6,315 nt of DNA, from assembly GCA_012329085.1 (NCBI GenBank), contig JAAXQB010000313.1, forward strand, positions 1 to 6,315, written 5' to 3'. The stretch's first letter is position 1, and each line of letters starts with the position of its first letter. Shown here in pieces: positions 1-6,315 of this stretch. The notes under the pieces were generated by a model that worked only from the letters and a program-made list of their open reading frames with translations, did not search any database and was not told where the DNA came from. The DNA is from Methanosarcinales archaeon (GTDB lineage Archaea; Halobacteriota; Methanosarcinia; Methanosarcinales; Methanosarcinaceae). The translations under genes and the position numbers were made by a program.

Positions 1-128
1 CTAGGATACTTAATTTAACTAATTTTTTTTGAATCCGAGAACCCATACAGAATTACTACAGGATGGAAAATTTTCATCATAATATTTTTCTTACTTGATT
101 GTCCATGTAAAATTATTGCATTTTTTAT
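1..128 (-). pseudogene. Broken RBBP9-like alpha/beta serine hydrolase (partial at window edge)
   Basis: On the minus strand the frame entering at about 128 reads KNAIILHGQSSKK, the usual N-terminal strand and HG turn of the RBBP9/YdeN-type alpha/beta hydrolases. From about 87 the match continues in another frame as KYYDENFPSCSNSVW, which fits the family's next conserved stretch (YY, then PSxSNS, then W). So a frameshift lies between about 93 and 85. The second frame stops at 21-19, next to an A8 run on the minus strand (30-23), and a third frame continues as KKLVKLSIL. The expected start codon position (128-126) is ATA rather than ATG. The family is normally about 180-200 residues; only the first 40 or so fall in this window, and the catalytic Ser is outside it. 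A TATA-like box still sits about 26 nt upstream. The family assignment is by motif recognition. Several independent lesions make a pseudogene more likely than one sequencing error. Confidence 0.7.
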
Positions 129-135
129 AATATTT

Positions 136-148
136 AAAAAAATAAAAA
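136..148 (-). terminator. T-rich tract after minD, possible archaeal terminator
   Basis: About 36-48 nt past the minD stop codon the minus strand has a T5 run (148-144) and a T7 run (142-136). Archaeal RNA polymerase terminates on such U-tracts without needing a hairpin. The tract lies inside the upstream region of the decayed hydrolase, so it could equally be background AT richness. Confidence 0.35.
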
Positions 149-158
149 TTATATAAAA
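149..158 (-). promoter_or_regulatory. TATA-like box of the decayed hydrolase gene
   Basis: The minus strand reads TTTTATATAA, centred about 26 nt before the position of the lost start codon (128). This is the spacing seen for the intact genes in this window and fits a leaderless archaeal promoter. The surrounding DNA is extremely AT-rich, so chance is a real alternative. Confidence 0.35.
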
Positions 159-183
159 TTAACCTAAAATTAACAAGTAAATT

Positions 184-966
184 CTAAAATCCCATTCCTT
201 TTAGAATGTTTCTCAAAAATGTATTTTCAGTTTCTAATTCTTCAATTCTCGCAGCATAATCTCCTGTGTGAACTTTATGAGCTAAAGTATGATATTTTTT
301 AGTAACACTGTGTTTAGGTTTCATATGTACAAAAGGAGTTTTTTTATATAATGCTTCCCTCATACTTTTATGATCATCAATACTTACTGAAATTGGTGTT
401 TCAAGTAAACTCTCAATTGCTCTTACTCCTAAATCATGTTCTTTATTTCTAACTTTATTTAATACAACTCCTTTAACTGGAATTCCAATTTCTTTTGCAT
501 GATTTACAACTTTATATGCATCAGTAATAGCTGGCAATTCTGGATTTGTAACTAATAAAATTTCATCTGCTTGTTTAATTACTGAAATTGCTTCATTCCC
601 TAAACCTGCTGCTGAATCTACTAAAACTATATCAAACATATCTCTTAATTGATTTAGTGAATTTCGTAATTTTCTAGAATTAATTTCTGAAAATGATCTC
701 ATTGATAAACTTCCTGGTAAAATTTTAAATCCTAAAGGATGAATATAAATTGCATCTTCTAAATTTCCATTTCCTTTTAATACATCATTATATGTTACTG
801 GAAACTTTGTAAGTCCTAAATGAAGACCAACATTTGGTGTTGTTAAATTACCATCTACTAATATCACATTTAATCCTTTATGTGCTAAAGCTGATGCTAA
901 ATTTACACATGTTGTTGTTTTTCCAACTCCTCCTTTACCAGAAGATACTACGATTAATTTTCCCAT
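184..966 (-). CDS. minD: MinD/ParA-family ATPase (septum-site or positioning protein)
   Basis: A 260-residue P-loop ATPase of the SIMIBI class. It has the deviant Walker A motif GKGGVGKTT (residues 10-18; signature Lys11 and P-loop Lys16), the switch I Asp38 in VDGN, and Walker B with switch II as VLVDSAAG (Asp117). The region around LVTNPELPAITDAYK and VLNKV matches MinD rather than Soj/ParA. MinD proteins dimerise on ATP, bind membranes through a C-terminal amphipathic helix and position division or surface structures. Here the last 22 residues form a short zipper (Ile241, Leu244, Asn248, Leu251, Leu255) and end FLRNILKGMGF, which could be the membrane-targeting helix. No MinE or MinC gene is in the window. 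Archaeal MinD homologues often act in polarity or motility rather than division, so the exact role is open. The start is the only good ATG; a TATA-like box lies 24 nt upstream. Confidence 0.9.
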   Translation of the reverse strand: MGKLIVVSSGKGGVGKTTTCVNLASALAHKGLNVILVDGNLTTPNVGLHLGLTKFPVTYNDVLKGNGNLEDAIYIHPLGFKILPGSLSMRSFSEINSRKLRNSLNQLRDMFDIVLVDSAAGLGNEAISVIKQADEILLVTNPELPAITDAYKVVNHAKEIGIPVKGVVLNKVRNKEHDLGVRAIESLLETPISVSIDDHKSMREALYKKTPFVHMKPKHSVTKKYHTLAHKVHTGDYAARIEELETENTFLRNILKGMGF

Positions 967-983
967 ATTAGAATTGATAACTC

Positions 984-994
984 AAAATATATAA
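984..994 (-). promoter_or_regulatory. minD TATA box
   Basis: The minus strand reads TTATATATTTT, centred about 24 nt before the minD ATG, with no Shine-Dalgarno between. Transcription would start at or next to the start codon, giving a leaderless mRNA. Confidence 0.55.
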
Positions 995-1065
995 CAACTT
1001 ATCACTACAATAAAGTTGAGAATTTCAAAATATACATTATTTAATTCTATAATCACCAAATTAGG

Positions 1066-1087
1066 ATTTAATCATTCTTGATTAAAT
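1066..1087. repeat. 9-bp perfect inverted repeat (stem-loop) at the end of a dead gene
   Basis: ATTTAATCA and its reverse complement TGATTAAAT flank a TTCT loop. It overlaps the stop codon (1084-1082) of the frameshifted gene to its right, so it could be a leftover 3'-end hairpin. The stem is mostly A-T, so stability is low. There is no clear T-run after it on the minus strand. Confidence 0.4.
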
Positions 1088-1299
1088 TGTTAAATCATTT
1101 TCATCTGAAATTTTTTCTATTTCATACCAAGTTCTAATTAATGGAATTTCTGGATCTTGAAAACTATTTATTATATATCCTTCTAAATCAATTATAATTC
1201 TTCTCCATTAACTTTTATTAAAGCAATTGAAATCAAATCAATTCTATCAGATTTTAATTTAGCAAATTCAGAATCGAAAAATTTTTTTTTTGAAACCAT
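1082..1299 (-). pseudogene. Frameshifted small gene, possibly a DEDDh exonuclease-like N-terminus
   Basis: The minus-strand ATG at 1299 opens 35 codons beginning MVSKKKFFDSEF and continuing through DLISIALIKVNGEEL to TAA at 1194-1192. In the -1 frame, from 1198, 38 codons beginning IIIDLEGYIINSFQDPEIP and including RTWYEIEKISDE run to TAA at 1084-1082. The two pieces read as one protein-like product of about 74 residues with one frameshift near 1207-1192. The FFDSEF...LISIAL pattern resembles the first (DxE) motif of DEDDh 3'-5' exonucleases such as RNase AS/DUF5051, where Asp9 and Glu11 would bind metal. Those enzymes are about 170 residues, so an internal deletion would be needed if that is right. 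I do not recognise the C-terminal part. A run of ten A near the start (minus strand, 1291-1282) is a natural slippage site. No TATA box lies at the expected distance. Confidence 0.55.
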
Positions 1300-1386
1300 T
1301 TTTAGAAGTTTTACAAAGCTATTGAGTGAAATAAAACCATCAACTTTGTTGAGGTTCAAGAATGAAATGTCTCTAATTCTTCACAC

Positions 1387-1415
1387 ATATTCTAAAGAGT
1401 GTAACTCTTTAATAT
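1387..1415 (-). terminator. Hairpin directly after the gyrB stop codon
   Basis: An 8-bp perfect stem (TAAAGAGT / ACTCTTTA, positions 1393-1411) closes a 3-nt loop. It can extend by 4 further pairs across a 2-nt bulge. On the minus strand it begins 1-2 nt after the gyrB stop. No long T-tract follows, so it may mark or protect the 3' end of the gyrB mRNA rather than act as an intrinsic terminator. Confidence 0.5.
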
Positions 1416-1416
1416 T

Positions 1417-3321
<1,905 letters not shown>

Positions 3322-3334
3322 TTAAAGAATTTAA

Positions 3335-3344
3335 CTTATAAAAA
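3335..3344 (-). promoter_or_regulatory. gyrB TATA box
   Basis: The minus strand reads TTTTTATAAG, centred about 27 nt before the gyrB ATG, with no Shine-Dalgarno between. The bacterial-origin gene therefore appears to carry an archaeal, leaderless-type promoter. Confidence 0.55.
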
Positions 3345-3384
3345 TTTGTCATTTTTAAAGTTTAAACAATAACTCAAACTTATA

Positions 3385-3529
3385 TTAATTAATTTTGGAA
3401 TGTATTAAGTCAACTACTTCTTCAACATTTAATTTATTTGTAATTGTTGTCTTTCCAAATTTACAAACTCCATCAATTTAAATTACCACAATTTAAACTT
3501 TCAAATAATTTCTTTTTAATTATTCTTAT
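3385..3529 (-). pseudogene. Degraded coding remnant, unassigned (possibly thioredoxin-like or zinc-knuckle C-terminus)
   Basis: The minus-strand frame from 3477 to TAA at 3387-3385 reads IDGVCKFGKTTITNKLN and then VEEVVDLIHSKIN, which looks strongly protein-like. It has no start codon and in-frame stops just upstream. A second frame directly upstream (3529-3482) reads KKKLFESLNCGNLN. Joined by a frameshift near 3477, the two give NCGNL-IDGVC. Two readings are possible: the tail of a small thioredoxin-like protein (a DGxxKFG hairpin followed by a VEExxxLI helix), or a C-terminal Cys-pair module. Neither is secure. The piece lies in the 285-nt gap between the UPF0147-like gene and gyrB, and I see nothing else there except the flanking T-tract and TATA box. 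Confidence 0.45.
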
Positions 3530-3572
3530 TTACTAAATTATTTAAATAAATAAATTGTATTAATCATATGAC

Positions 3573-3579
3573 AAAAAAA
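3573..3579 (-). terminator. T7 tract ending the rpl37ae-rpoP-pcc1 cluster
   Basis: About 19-25 nt after the stop codon of the last gene of the cluster, the minus strand has seven consecutive T preceded by CTTC. This is a typical archaeal U-tract terminator position. Confidence 0.5.
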
Positions 3580-3597
3580 GAAGAATTAAATTTTATA

Positions 3598-3843
3598 TCA
3601 CATTATTTGTTCTAATTCTGTAATAATATTCATAATTTCAGTTCTAGTGTATGAATCCATTTTATACATAACAGTGAACTGTTCTAAATCTTCTTGTATT
3701 TTTATTAAATCAGATTGATTTAATTCTTGAATTTGTAATTTTTTAATAATTTTTTCAAGCTCTTCTTTAGATTTTGAATTTAAATCATTTAATAATGATT
3801 CTAATACTTCTACAAAATAAGTAATTTGTGATTCCATTTCCAT
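3598..3843 (-). CDS. Small all-helical protein, probable divergent UPF0147 family member
   Basis: An 81-residue acidic protein predicted to be all alpha-helical, with no Cys and no signal or membrane segment. The first half (FVEVLESLLNDL) and especially the C-terminus (YTRTEIMNIITELEQIM) match the pattern of the archaeal UPF0147 family, whose members are about 85-95 residues and end in a HARTxIWNIVSxLExI-like helix. The function of that family is not established. The usual Asn-Met-Pro turn before this helix is changed here to YKMDS, so the match is distant. The gene begins 3 nt after pcc1 and is surely cotranscribed with it. The start could be either of two close ATGs (3843 or 3837). GAGG lies 13 nt before the first, which is weak support. 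A prefoldin beta subunit, common beside pcc1 in archaea, is excluded by the lack of its hairpin and by the length. Confidence 0.7.
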   Translation of the reverse strand: MEMESQITYFVEVLESLLNDLNSKSKEELEKIIKKLQIQELNQSDLIKIQEDLEQFTVMYKMDSYTRTEIMNIITELEQIM

Positions 3844-3846
3844 TTT

Positions 3847-4089
3847 TTAATTTACAACCTCAATAGTTTTTTCAATGATACTCATACTATTTATTATGGC
3901 ATTTATTGCAATTTTTAATTCATGTAACGTATCACTTCTAATATTACAATTAACACCTTTAGTTAATTCTTTTACTTCAACTTCTATTTTTTTTCCTTGA
4001 AAATCAAAATCTTCACTTTGAAATAAATCATATAAATCTTTAGAAGATAATTTTTCACAGTTAAATTGTAATGAAGCAGTATAATTCAT
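3847..4089 (-). CDS. pcc1: KEOPS complex subunit Pcc1
   Basis: An 80-residue protein of the Pcc1/CTAG family. Pcc1 is the small dimerisation subunit of KEOPS, which with Kae1, Bud32 and Cgi121 makes the t6A37 modification of ANN-decoding tRNAs in the cytoplasm. Visible support: an N-terminal beta strand (YTASLQFNC), a KKIEVEVKEL-type strand pair, and the C-terminal SDTLHELKIAINAIINSM then IIEKTIEVV, matching the family's DxxALRxALNSYLRxLK helix. The family's NSYLR is replaced by NAIINSM, so this is a divergent copy. The position after rpl37ae and rpoP is the conserved archaeal neighbourhood for pcc1 and strengthens the call. It starts 13 nt after rpoP and its stop lies 3 nt before the next gene. 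No Shine-Dalgarno is visible. Confidence 0.82.
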   Translation of the reverse strand: MNYTASLQFNCEKLSSKDLYDLFQSEDFDFQGKKIEVEVKELTKGVNCNIRSDTLHELKIAINAIINSMSIIEKTIEVVN

Positions 4090-4102
4090 TTTTTATAATT
4101 AA

Positions 4103-4243
4103 TTATCTTGCTTTAACAAAATGAGACACTTCAGGTACTGGTTTTTGAAAAATTTTTGAATCACAAAAAGGACATCTTACTCTTCTTCCTCGAACATTTT
4201 CAGGAACTTCTTTTTTACAGTTAAAACATTGATAATTTACCAT
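4103..4243 (-). CDS. rpoP: DNA-directed RNA polymerase subunit P (Rpo12)
   Basis: A 46-residue zinc-ribbon protein, found by direct translation of the minus strand. It begins MVNYQCFNCKKEV and ends SHFVKAR. Two CxxC knuckles (Cys6/Cys9 and Cys24/Cys27) bind one zinc. The basic VRGRRVRCPFC stretch and the terminal VKAR are signatures of archaeal RpoP/eukaryotic Rpb12, which sits in the Rpo3-Rpo10-Rpo11-Rpo12 assembly platform of RNA polymerase. Length is normal for the family (about 45-50). It lies 79 nt downstream of rpl37ae and 13 nt upstream of pcc1, the classic archaeal order. An AT-rich TATA-like element in the 79-nt gap may give it a promoter of its own. Confidence 0.93.
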   Translation of the reverse strand: MVNYQCFNCKKEVPENVRGRRVRCPFCDSKIFQKPVPEVSHFVKAR

Positions 4244-4262
4244 TTTATAATTTTTATATTTA

Positions 4263-4275
4263 AAATAAATATATT
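4263..4275 (-). promoter_or_regulatory. Possible TATA box for rpoP-pcc1
   Basis: The minus strand reads AATATATTTATTT, centred about 26 nt before the rpoP ATG, within the 79-nt gap after rpl37ae. Spacing matches the other promoters here, but the whole gap is AT-rich, so support is moderate at best. Confidence 0.4.
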
Positions 4276-4322
4276 GTATTTAATAATTGTTGTATTAATT
4301 ATTTAAAAGTATATGTTGATAT

Positions 4323-4538
4323 TTAATACGGTTTGTATGCTTTTCCAACAAATACTTTCTCGCAAGCTGAACATTTCCATATTCCATAAGCTTGTCTTTT
4401 TACTTTTCCTTCTTTCCCACAATATGGACATTTATGCTTAGCTCTTGATGTTGATTCAACATCATTTACTTTTTTTCTAAGCATGTTACCATAACGAGGA
4501 CCAAATCTTCCTGCACTATTTGCAACTTTTTTTGTCAT
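4323..4538 (-). CDS. rpl37ae: Large-subunit ribosomal protein eL43 (L37Ae)
   Basis: A 71-residue basic protein of the archaeal/eukaryotic 60S-type subunit, absent from bacteria. The N-terminal SAGRFGPRYGNMLRKKV segment (8-24) is the conserved rRNA-binding part. A C4 zinc ribbon follows: Cys37-x2-Cys40 (KCPYCGKEGKVKR) and Cys56-x2-Cys59 (IWKCSACEKVFVGKAY). Family members are about 70-95 residues, so this one is at the short end, with the C-terminus cut just after the zinc ribbon (AYKPY). It leads the cluster with rpoP and pcc1. A good TATA box 27 nt upstream supports the start and leaderless transcription, and a palindrome just upstream of that box may be a regulatory site. Confidence 0.95.
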   Translation of the reverse strand: MTKKVANSAGRFGPRYGNMLRKKVNDVESTSRAKHKCPYCGKEGKVKRQAYGIWKCSACEKVFVGKAYKPY

Positions 4539-4561
4539 TAGTTAATAGAAATTAAAATTAG

Positions 4562-4569
4562 TTTATAAA
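4562..4569 (-). promoter_or_regulatory. rpl37ae TATA box
   Basis: The minus strand reads TTTATAAA within CTTTATAAAC, centred about 27 nt before the rpl37ae ATG. This is the clearest TATA box in the window. The palindrome at 4576-4593 ends 6 nt upstream, near the BRE position. Confidence 0.65.
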
Positions 4570-4575
4570 GATTGT

Positions 4576-4593
4576 GTGCGAAATAATTCGCAC
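4576..4593. promoter_or_regulatory. 18-bp perfect palindrome upstream of the rpl37ae promoter, possible operator
   Basis: GTGCGAA-ATAA-TTCGCAC is a perfect inverted repeat with 7-bp arms, unusually GC-rich for this intergenic DNA. It lies 6 nt upstream of the rpl37ae TATA box and about 42 nt past the lysS stop. A dimeric regulator binding here could affect TFB/TBP recruitment. Alternatively it forms a 3' hairpin on the lysS mRNA, but no T-tract follows it in that direction; the T-run at 4606-4601 comes before it. Confidence 0.5.
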
Positions 4594-4600
4594 TTCTTGT

Positions 4601-4606
4601 AAAAAA
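4601..4606 (-). terminator. T6 tract after lysS
   Basis: About 29-34 nt past the lysS stop the minus strand has six T, a plausible archaeal U-tract terminator between lysS and the rpl37ae cluster. The palindrome at 4576-4593 follows it. Confidence 0.4.
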
Positions 4607-4634
4607 GATTTATTTTTTAGACTTGTTTTCAATA

Positions 4635-6315
4635 TCAACAAATCTTTCCTGATAATTTTTTATCAATTTCAACATATTTAATTTCAATATCATTAAAATA
4701 TAATTTTCCATTATGAGCTTTAAAATTCATTTGTAAAAATTCTTCTTTTTCAATGAATATTTCACAATCTGCAATTTCTTTACTTTGATTTTCCACATCT
4801 TCAAATTCTAAATATTGCCCAATATCTAATTCTGAATGTAATACTCCACAGTGATTTTCTTGTGTTTCACATGCAATAACCATAGCCTCTGAATTAACAC
4901 CTTTAAATCTTGAGGGTTTCAAATTTGTAAGTACTACTACTTTTTTTCCTAATAATTCTTGAGTTGAATATCCATTATCAACACTAAATATTACATTTCT
5001 AATGTCATTTTGAGCTAATTGAATCTGTAATACTAATAATTTACTTGTTTGAGGATGTCTTTCTGCTCTAATAATTTCTCCAATTTGAAGTCCTAATTTT
5101 GAAAAATCAGAAGTTTCAATTTCTTCTTCAATAGTATCATACTTCAAATTATTTATTGTATAAGGAGATGAAACTAATTTTGTAAACTTAGTTTTGTTTT
5201 CAAATAAGAAATCACTTATTTTAGGACCTTTTTCTTGTCCAACTAAAATTAAATATGAATATCTAAAAAATTCCTTCATTTCAATTCCAATATGTTGTTC
5301 AACTTCTTTGAAATAAGAAACATATTCTTTTCCACTTTCTTTAGCTTTTGGTAAAATTTCTTTTAAATAGTTTAATACTTTTTCTTCATCTCTAGTTAAT
5401 TCTCCTAATTCCTTTTTAATTGAGAAAATAAATTCTTCAGGTGCATATTGTTCAATCCAATTCTTAGCACAATTAAATCTTTGCTCTAATCTTTTTTCAT
5501 CATAATTTGAATTAATTTGATTTGAATAATATTCTCTAACTTTAGAAAAATCAAAGTCATTTGCCTGAGAAACCATAGTTAGATGTCTAAAAGATGGTTG
5601 AAATGGAATTAATTCTGGAATCTCAACTCTATTTGGAATTGATAATTCATATTGTCTAAGTTTGTTGATTCTTTGTTTTTCATTTTTTTCAGACTCTAAG
5701 CCAAAGTATAATCTCTCTAATTTGTCAAAGTCTTCATAAATTTTAATTACATCAATATCAAAAGAAATATTTATTTCTGAATTTGGTCTTGAACCTGCAA
5801 ATAAATATAATACTAATTCTGGCGTATACACTTCTAATACGTCTTTTACACGTAATGCTCCTCCTTTAGAAGATGAGATTTTTCCTCCTTGACCTTTTAG
5901 TAAAACAAAATCATACATTGTATATACTGGAGGTTCACGTCCAAAAATTCTTCTAATCATTTCTTGACCTACTGTATAAGAAGATCCTGGAGTTGAATGG
6001 TCTTTTCCTCCTGGCTCAAAACATACTTTAAAATAATTCCACCTCATTGGCCAATCAGCTTTCCATCTTAATTTAACTCTTGGATCTTCTTTAAAATTTA
6101 CAACTTTTTCTATATTATTCTCATTACATTTGTAGGTAATTGTATATTCTCCGTCATATGAAATTAATTCAGTTGTATCTTTTTGAGTTATATCATCATA
6201 AATATCAATAGGCCACCAATCATTATCTAACTGTTGATCATCTCCTCTGTATTTATTTAATTCTTCAATTACAATATATTTATTATTTAATATTTTTTTT
6301 ATTGAATCTGCATAC
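4635..6315 (-). CDS. lysS: Class I lysyl-tRNA synthetase fused to a C-terminal tRNA-binding domain (5' end outside window)
   Basis: The frame is open from the window edge (first full codon at 6314) for 559 residues. An ATG at 6047 falls inside the conserved DWPMRW motif and is not the start. The enzyme charges tRNA-Lys with lysine; the class I form is mostly archaeal. Visible here: the zinc-binding-type region ending KLRWKADWPMRW, FEPGGKDHS, and the KMSKS-type loop KISSSKGG (partial residues 145-152). Then come SRPNSEINISFD, the helical anticodon-binding part, and the usual family C-terminus (FRYSYLILVGQEKGPKISDFL). The HIGH motif must lie in the missing N-terminal ~170-190 residues. After a short linker, residues ~404-509 form a Trbp111/EMAPII/MetRS-beta-type OB-fold: IGEIIRAERHPQTSKLLVL, LLGKKVVVLTNLKPSRFKGV and SEAMVIACE. 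A ~50-residue tail ends EEFLQMNFKAHNGKLYF. Ordinary class I LysRS has about 500-530 residues, so the fusion would total about 740. The next gene, rpl37ae, starts 97 nt downstream with its own promoter. Confidence 0.93.
   Translation of the reverse strand, partial: YADSIKKILNNKYIVIEELNKYRGDDQQLDNDWWPIDIYDDITQKDTTELISYDGEYTITYKCNENNIEKVVNFKEDPRVKLRWKADWPMRWNYFKVCFEPGGKDHSTPGSSYTVGQEMIRRIFGREPPVYTMYDFVLLKGQGGKISSSKGGALRVKDVLEVYTPELVLYLFAGSRPNSEINISFDIDVIKIYEDFDKLERLYFGLESEKNEKQRINKLRQYELSIPNRVEIPELIPFQPSFRHLTMVSQANDFDFSKVREYYSNQINSNYDEKRLEQRFNCAKNWIEQYAPEEFIFSIKKELGELTRDEEKVLNYLKEILPKAKESGKEYVSYFKEVEQHIGIEMKEFFRYSYLILVGQEKGPKISDFLFENKTKFTKLVSSPYTINNLKYDTIEEEIETSDFSKLGLQIGEIIRAERHPQTSKLLVLQIQLAQNDIRNVIFSVDNGYSTQELLGKKVVVLTNLKPSRFKGVNSEAMVIACETQENHCGVLHSELDIGQYLEFEDVENQSKEIADCEIFIEKEEFLQMNFKAHNGKLYFNDIEIKYVEIDKKLSGKIC

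Noticed and set aside
967..1065. Possible small gene in the minD upstream region
   Set aside because: All frames on both strands carry frequent stops. Only the minD TATA box is supported here.
1300..1386. Short minus-strand ORF starting near 1340 (MVLFHSIAL)
   Set aside because: It stops after nine codons, with no homology or promoter. I see no feature in this stretch.
3568..3615. Plus-strand mini-ORF of 15 codons beginning MTKKEELNF
   Set aside because: It overlaps the 3' end of the UPF0147-like gene and the T-tract on the other strand, is very short, and has no supporting promoter or homology.
3598..3843. Prefoldin beta subunit, expected beside pcc1 in many archaea
   Set aside because: At 81 residues it is too short, and it lacks the two long coiled coils with a beta hairpin. 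The C-terminus fits UPF0147 better.
4555..4634. CRISPR or tandem repeat suggested by the palindrome near 4585
   Set aside because: It occurs once in the window, with no spacer-like periodicity.
6045..6047. ATG at 6047 as the start of a 470-residue lysyl-tRNA synthetase
   Set aside because: The frame stays open to the window edge, and the upstream translation (KLRWKADWP) is conserved class I LysRS sequence. The ATG is the Met of DWPMRW, inside the protein.

Overview
The window is very AT-rich, and every gene I can support, intact or broken, lies on the minus strand. It looks like an archaeon, most likely a small-genome DPANN-type lineage (Woesearchaeota, Pacearchaeota or Nanoarchaeota-like; this is inference). 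The evidence is archaeal/eukaryotic-type ribosomal protein eL43 (L37Ae), RNA polymerase subunit P, the KEOPS subunit Pcc1, a probable UPF0147 protein (an archaeal family) and a class I lysyl-tRNA synthetase. TATA-like boxes are centred about 24-27 nt before several start codons, which fits leaderless archaeal transcription. A bacterial-type gyrB and a minD are also present; many DPANN and euryarchaeal genomes carry such genes.

In the direction of transcription (right to left): (1) 6315-4635 is the 3' part of lysS, a class I lysyl-tRNA synthetase fused at its C-terminus to a Trbp111/EMAPII-like tRNA-binding domain. Its reading frame is open to the window edge, so the N-terminus lies outside. 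(2) 4538-3598 is a compact information-processing cluster: rpl37ae, rpoP (46 codons), pcc1 and a small helical protein that I assign to UPF0147. It has a promoter before rpl37ae, a possible second one before rpoP, and a T-tract after the last gene. An 18-bp perfect palindrome sits just upstream of the rpl37ae TATA box. (3) 3529-3385 is a degraded coding remnant. (4) 3312-1417 is gyrB, intact and bacterial-type, with its own TATA box, a hairpin at the stop codon and no gyrA next to it. (5) 1299-1082 is a frameshifted remnant of a small gene. (6) 966-184 is minD, a ParA/MinD-family ATPase with a short C-terminal leucine zipper and tail. (7) 128-1 is a broken RBBP9-like serine hydrolase gene that continues out of the window.

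The intact genes cover translation (LysRS, eL43), transcription (RpoP), tRNA t6A modification (Pcc1), DNA supercoiling (GyrB) and intracellular positioning or division (MinD). The gaps between them are not empty: three hold recognisable dead accessory genes. This suggests ongoing gene loss or, less likely, assembly indels in homopolymers. I did not find a complete new defence or mobile system. The most unusual features are the LysRS-tRNA-binding-domain fusion, the cluster of pseudogenes, and the palindrome at the ribosomal-protein promoter.
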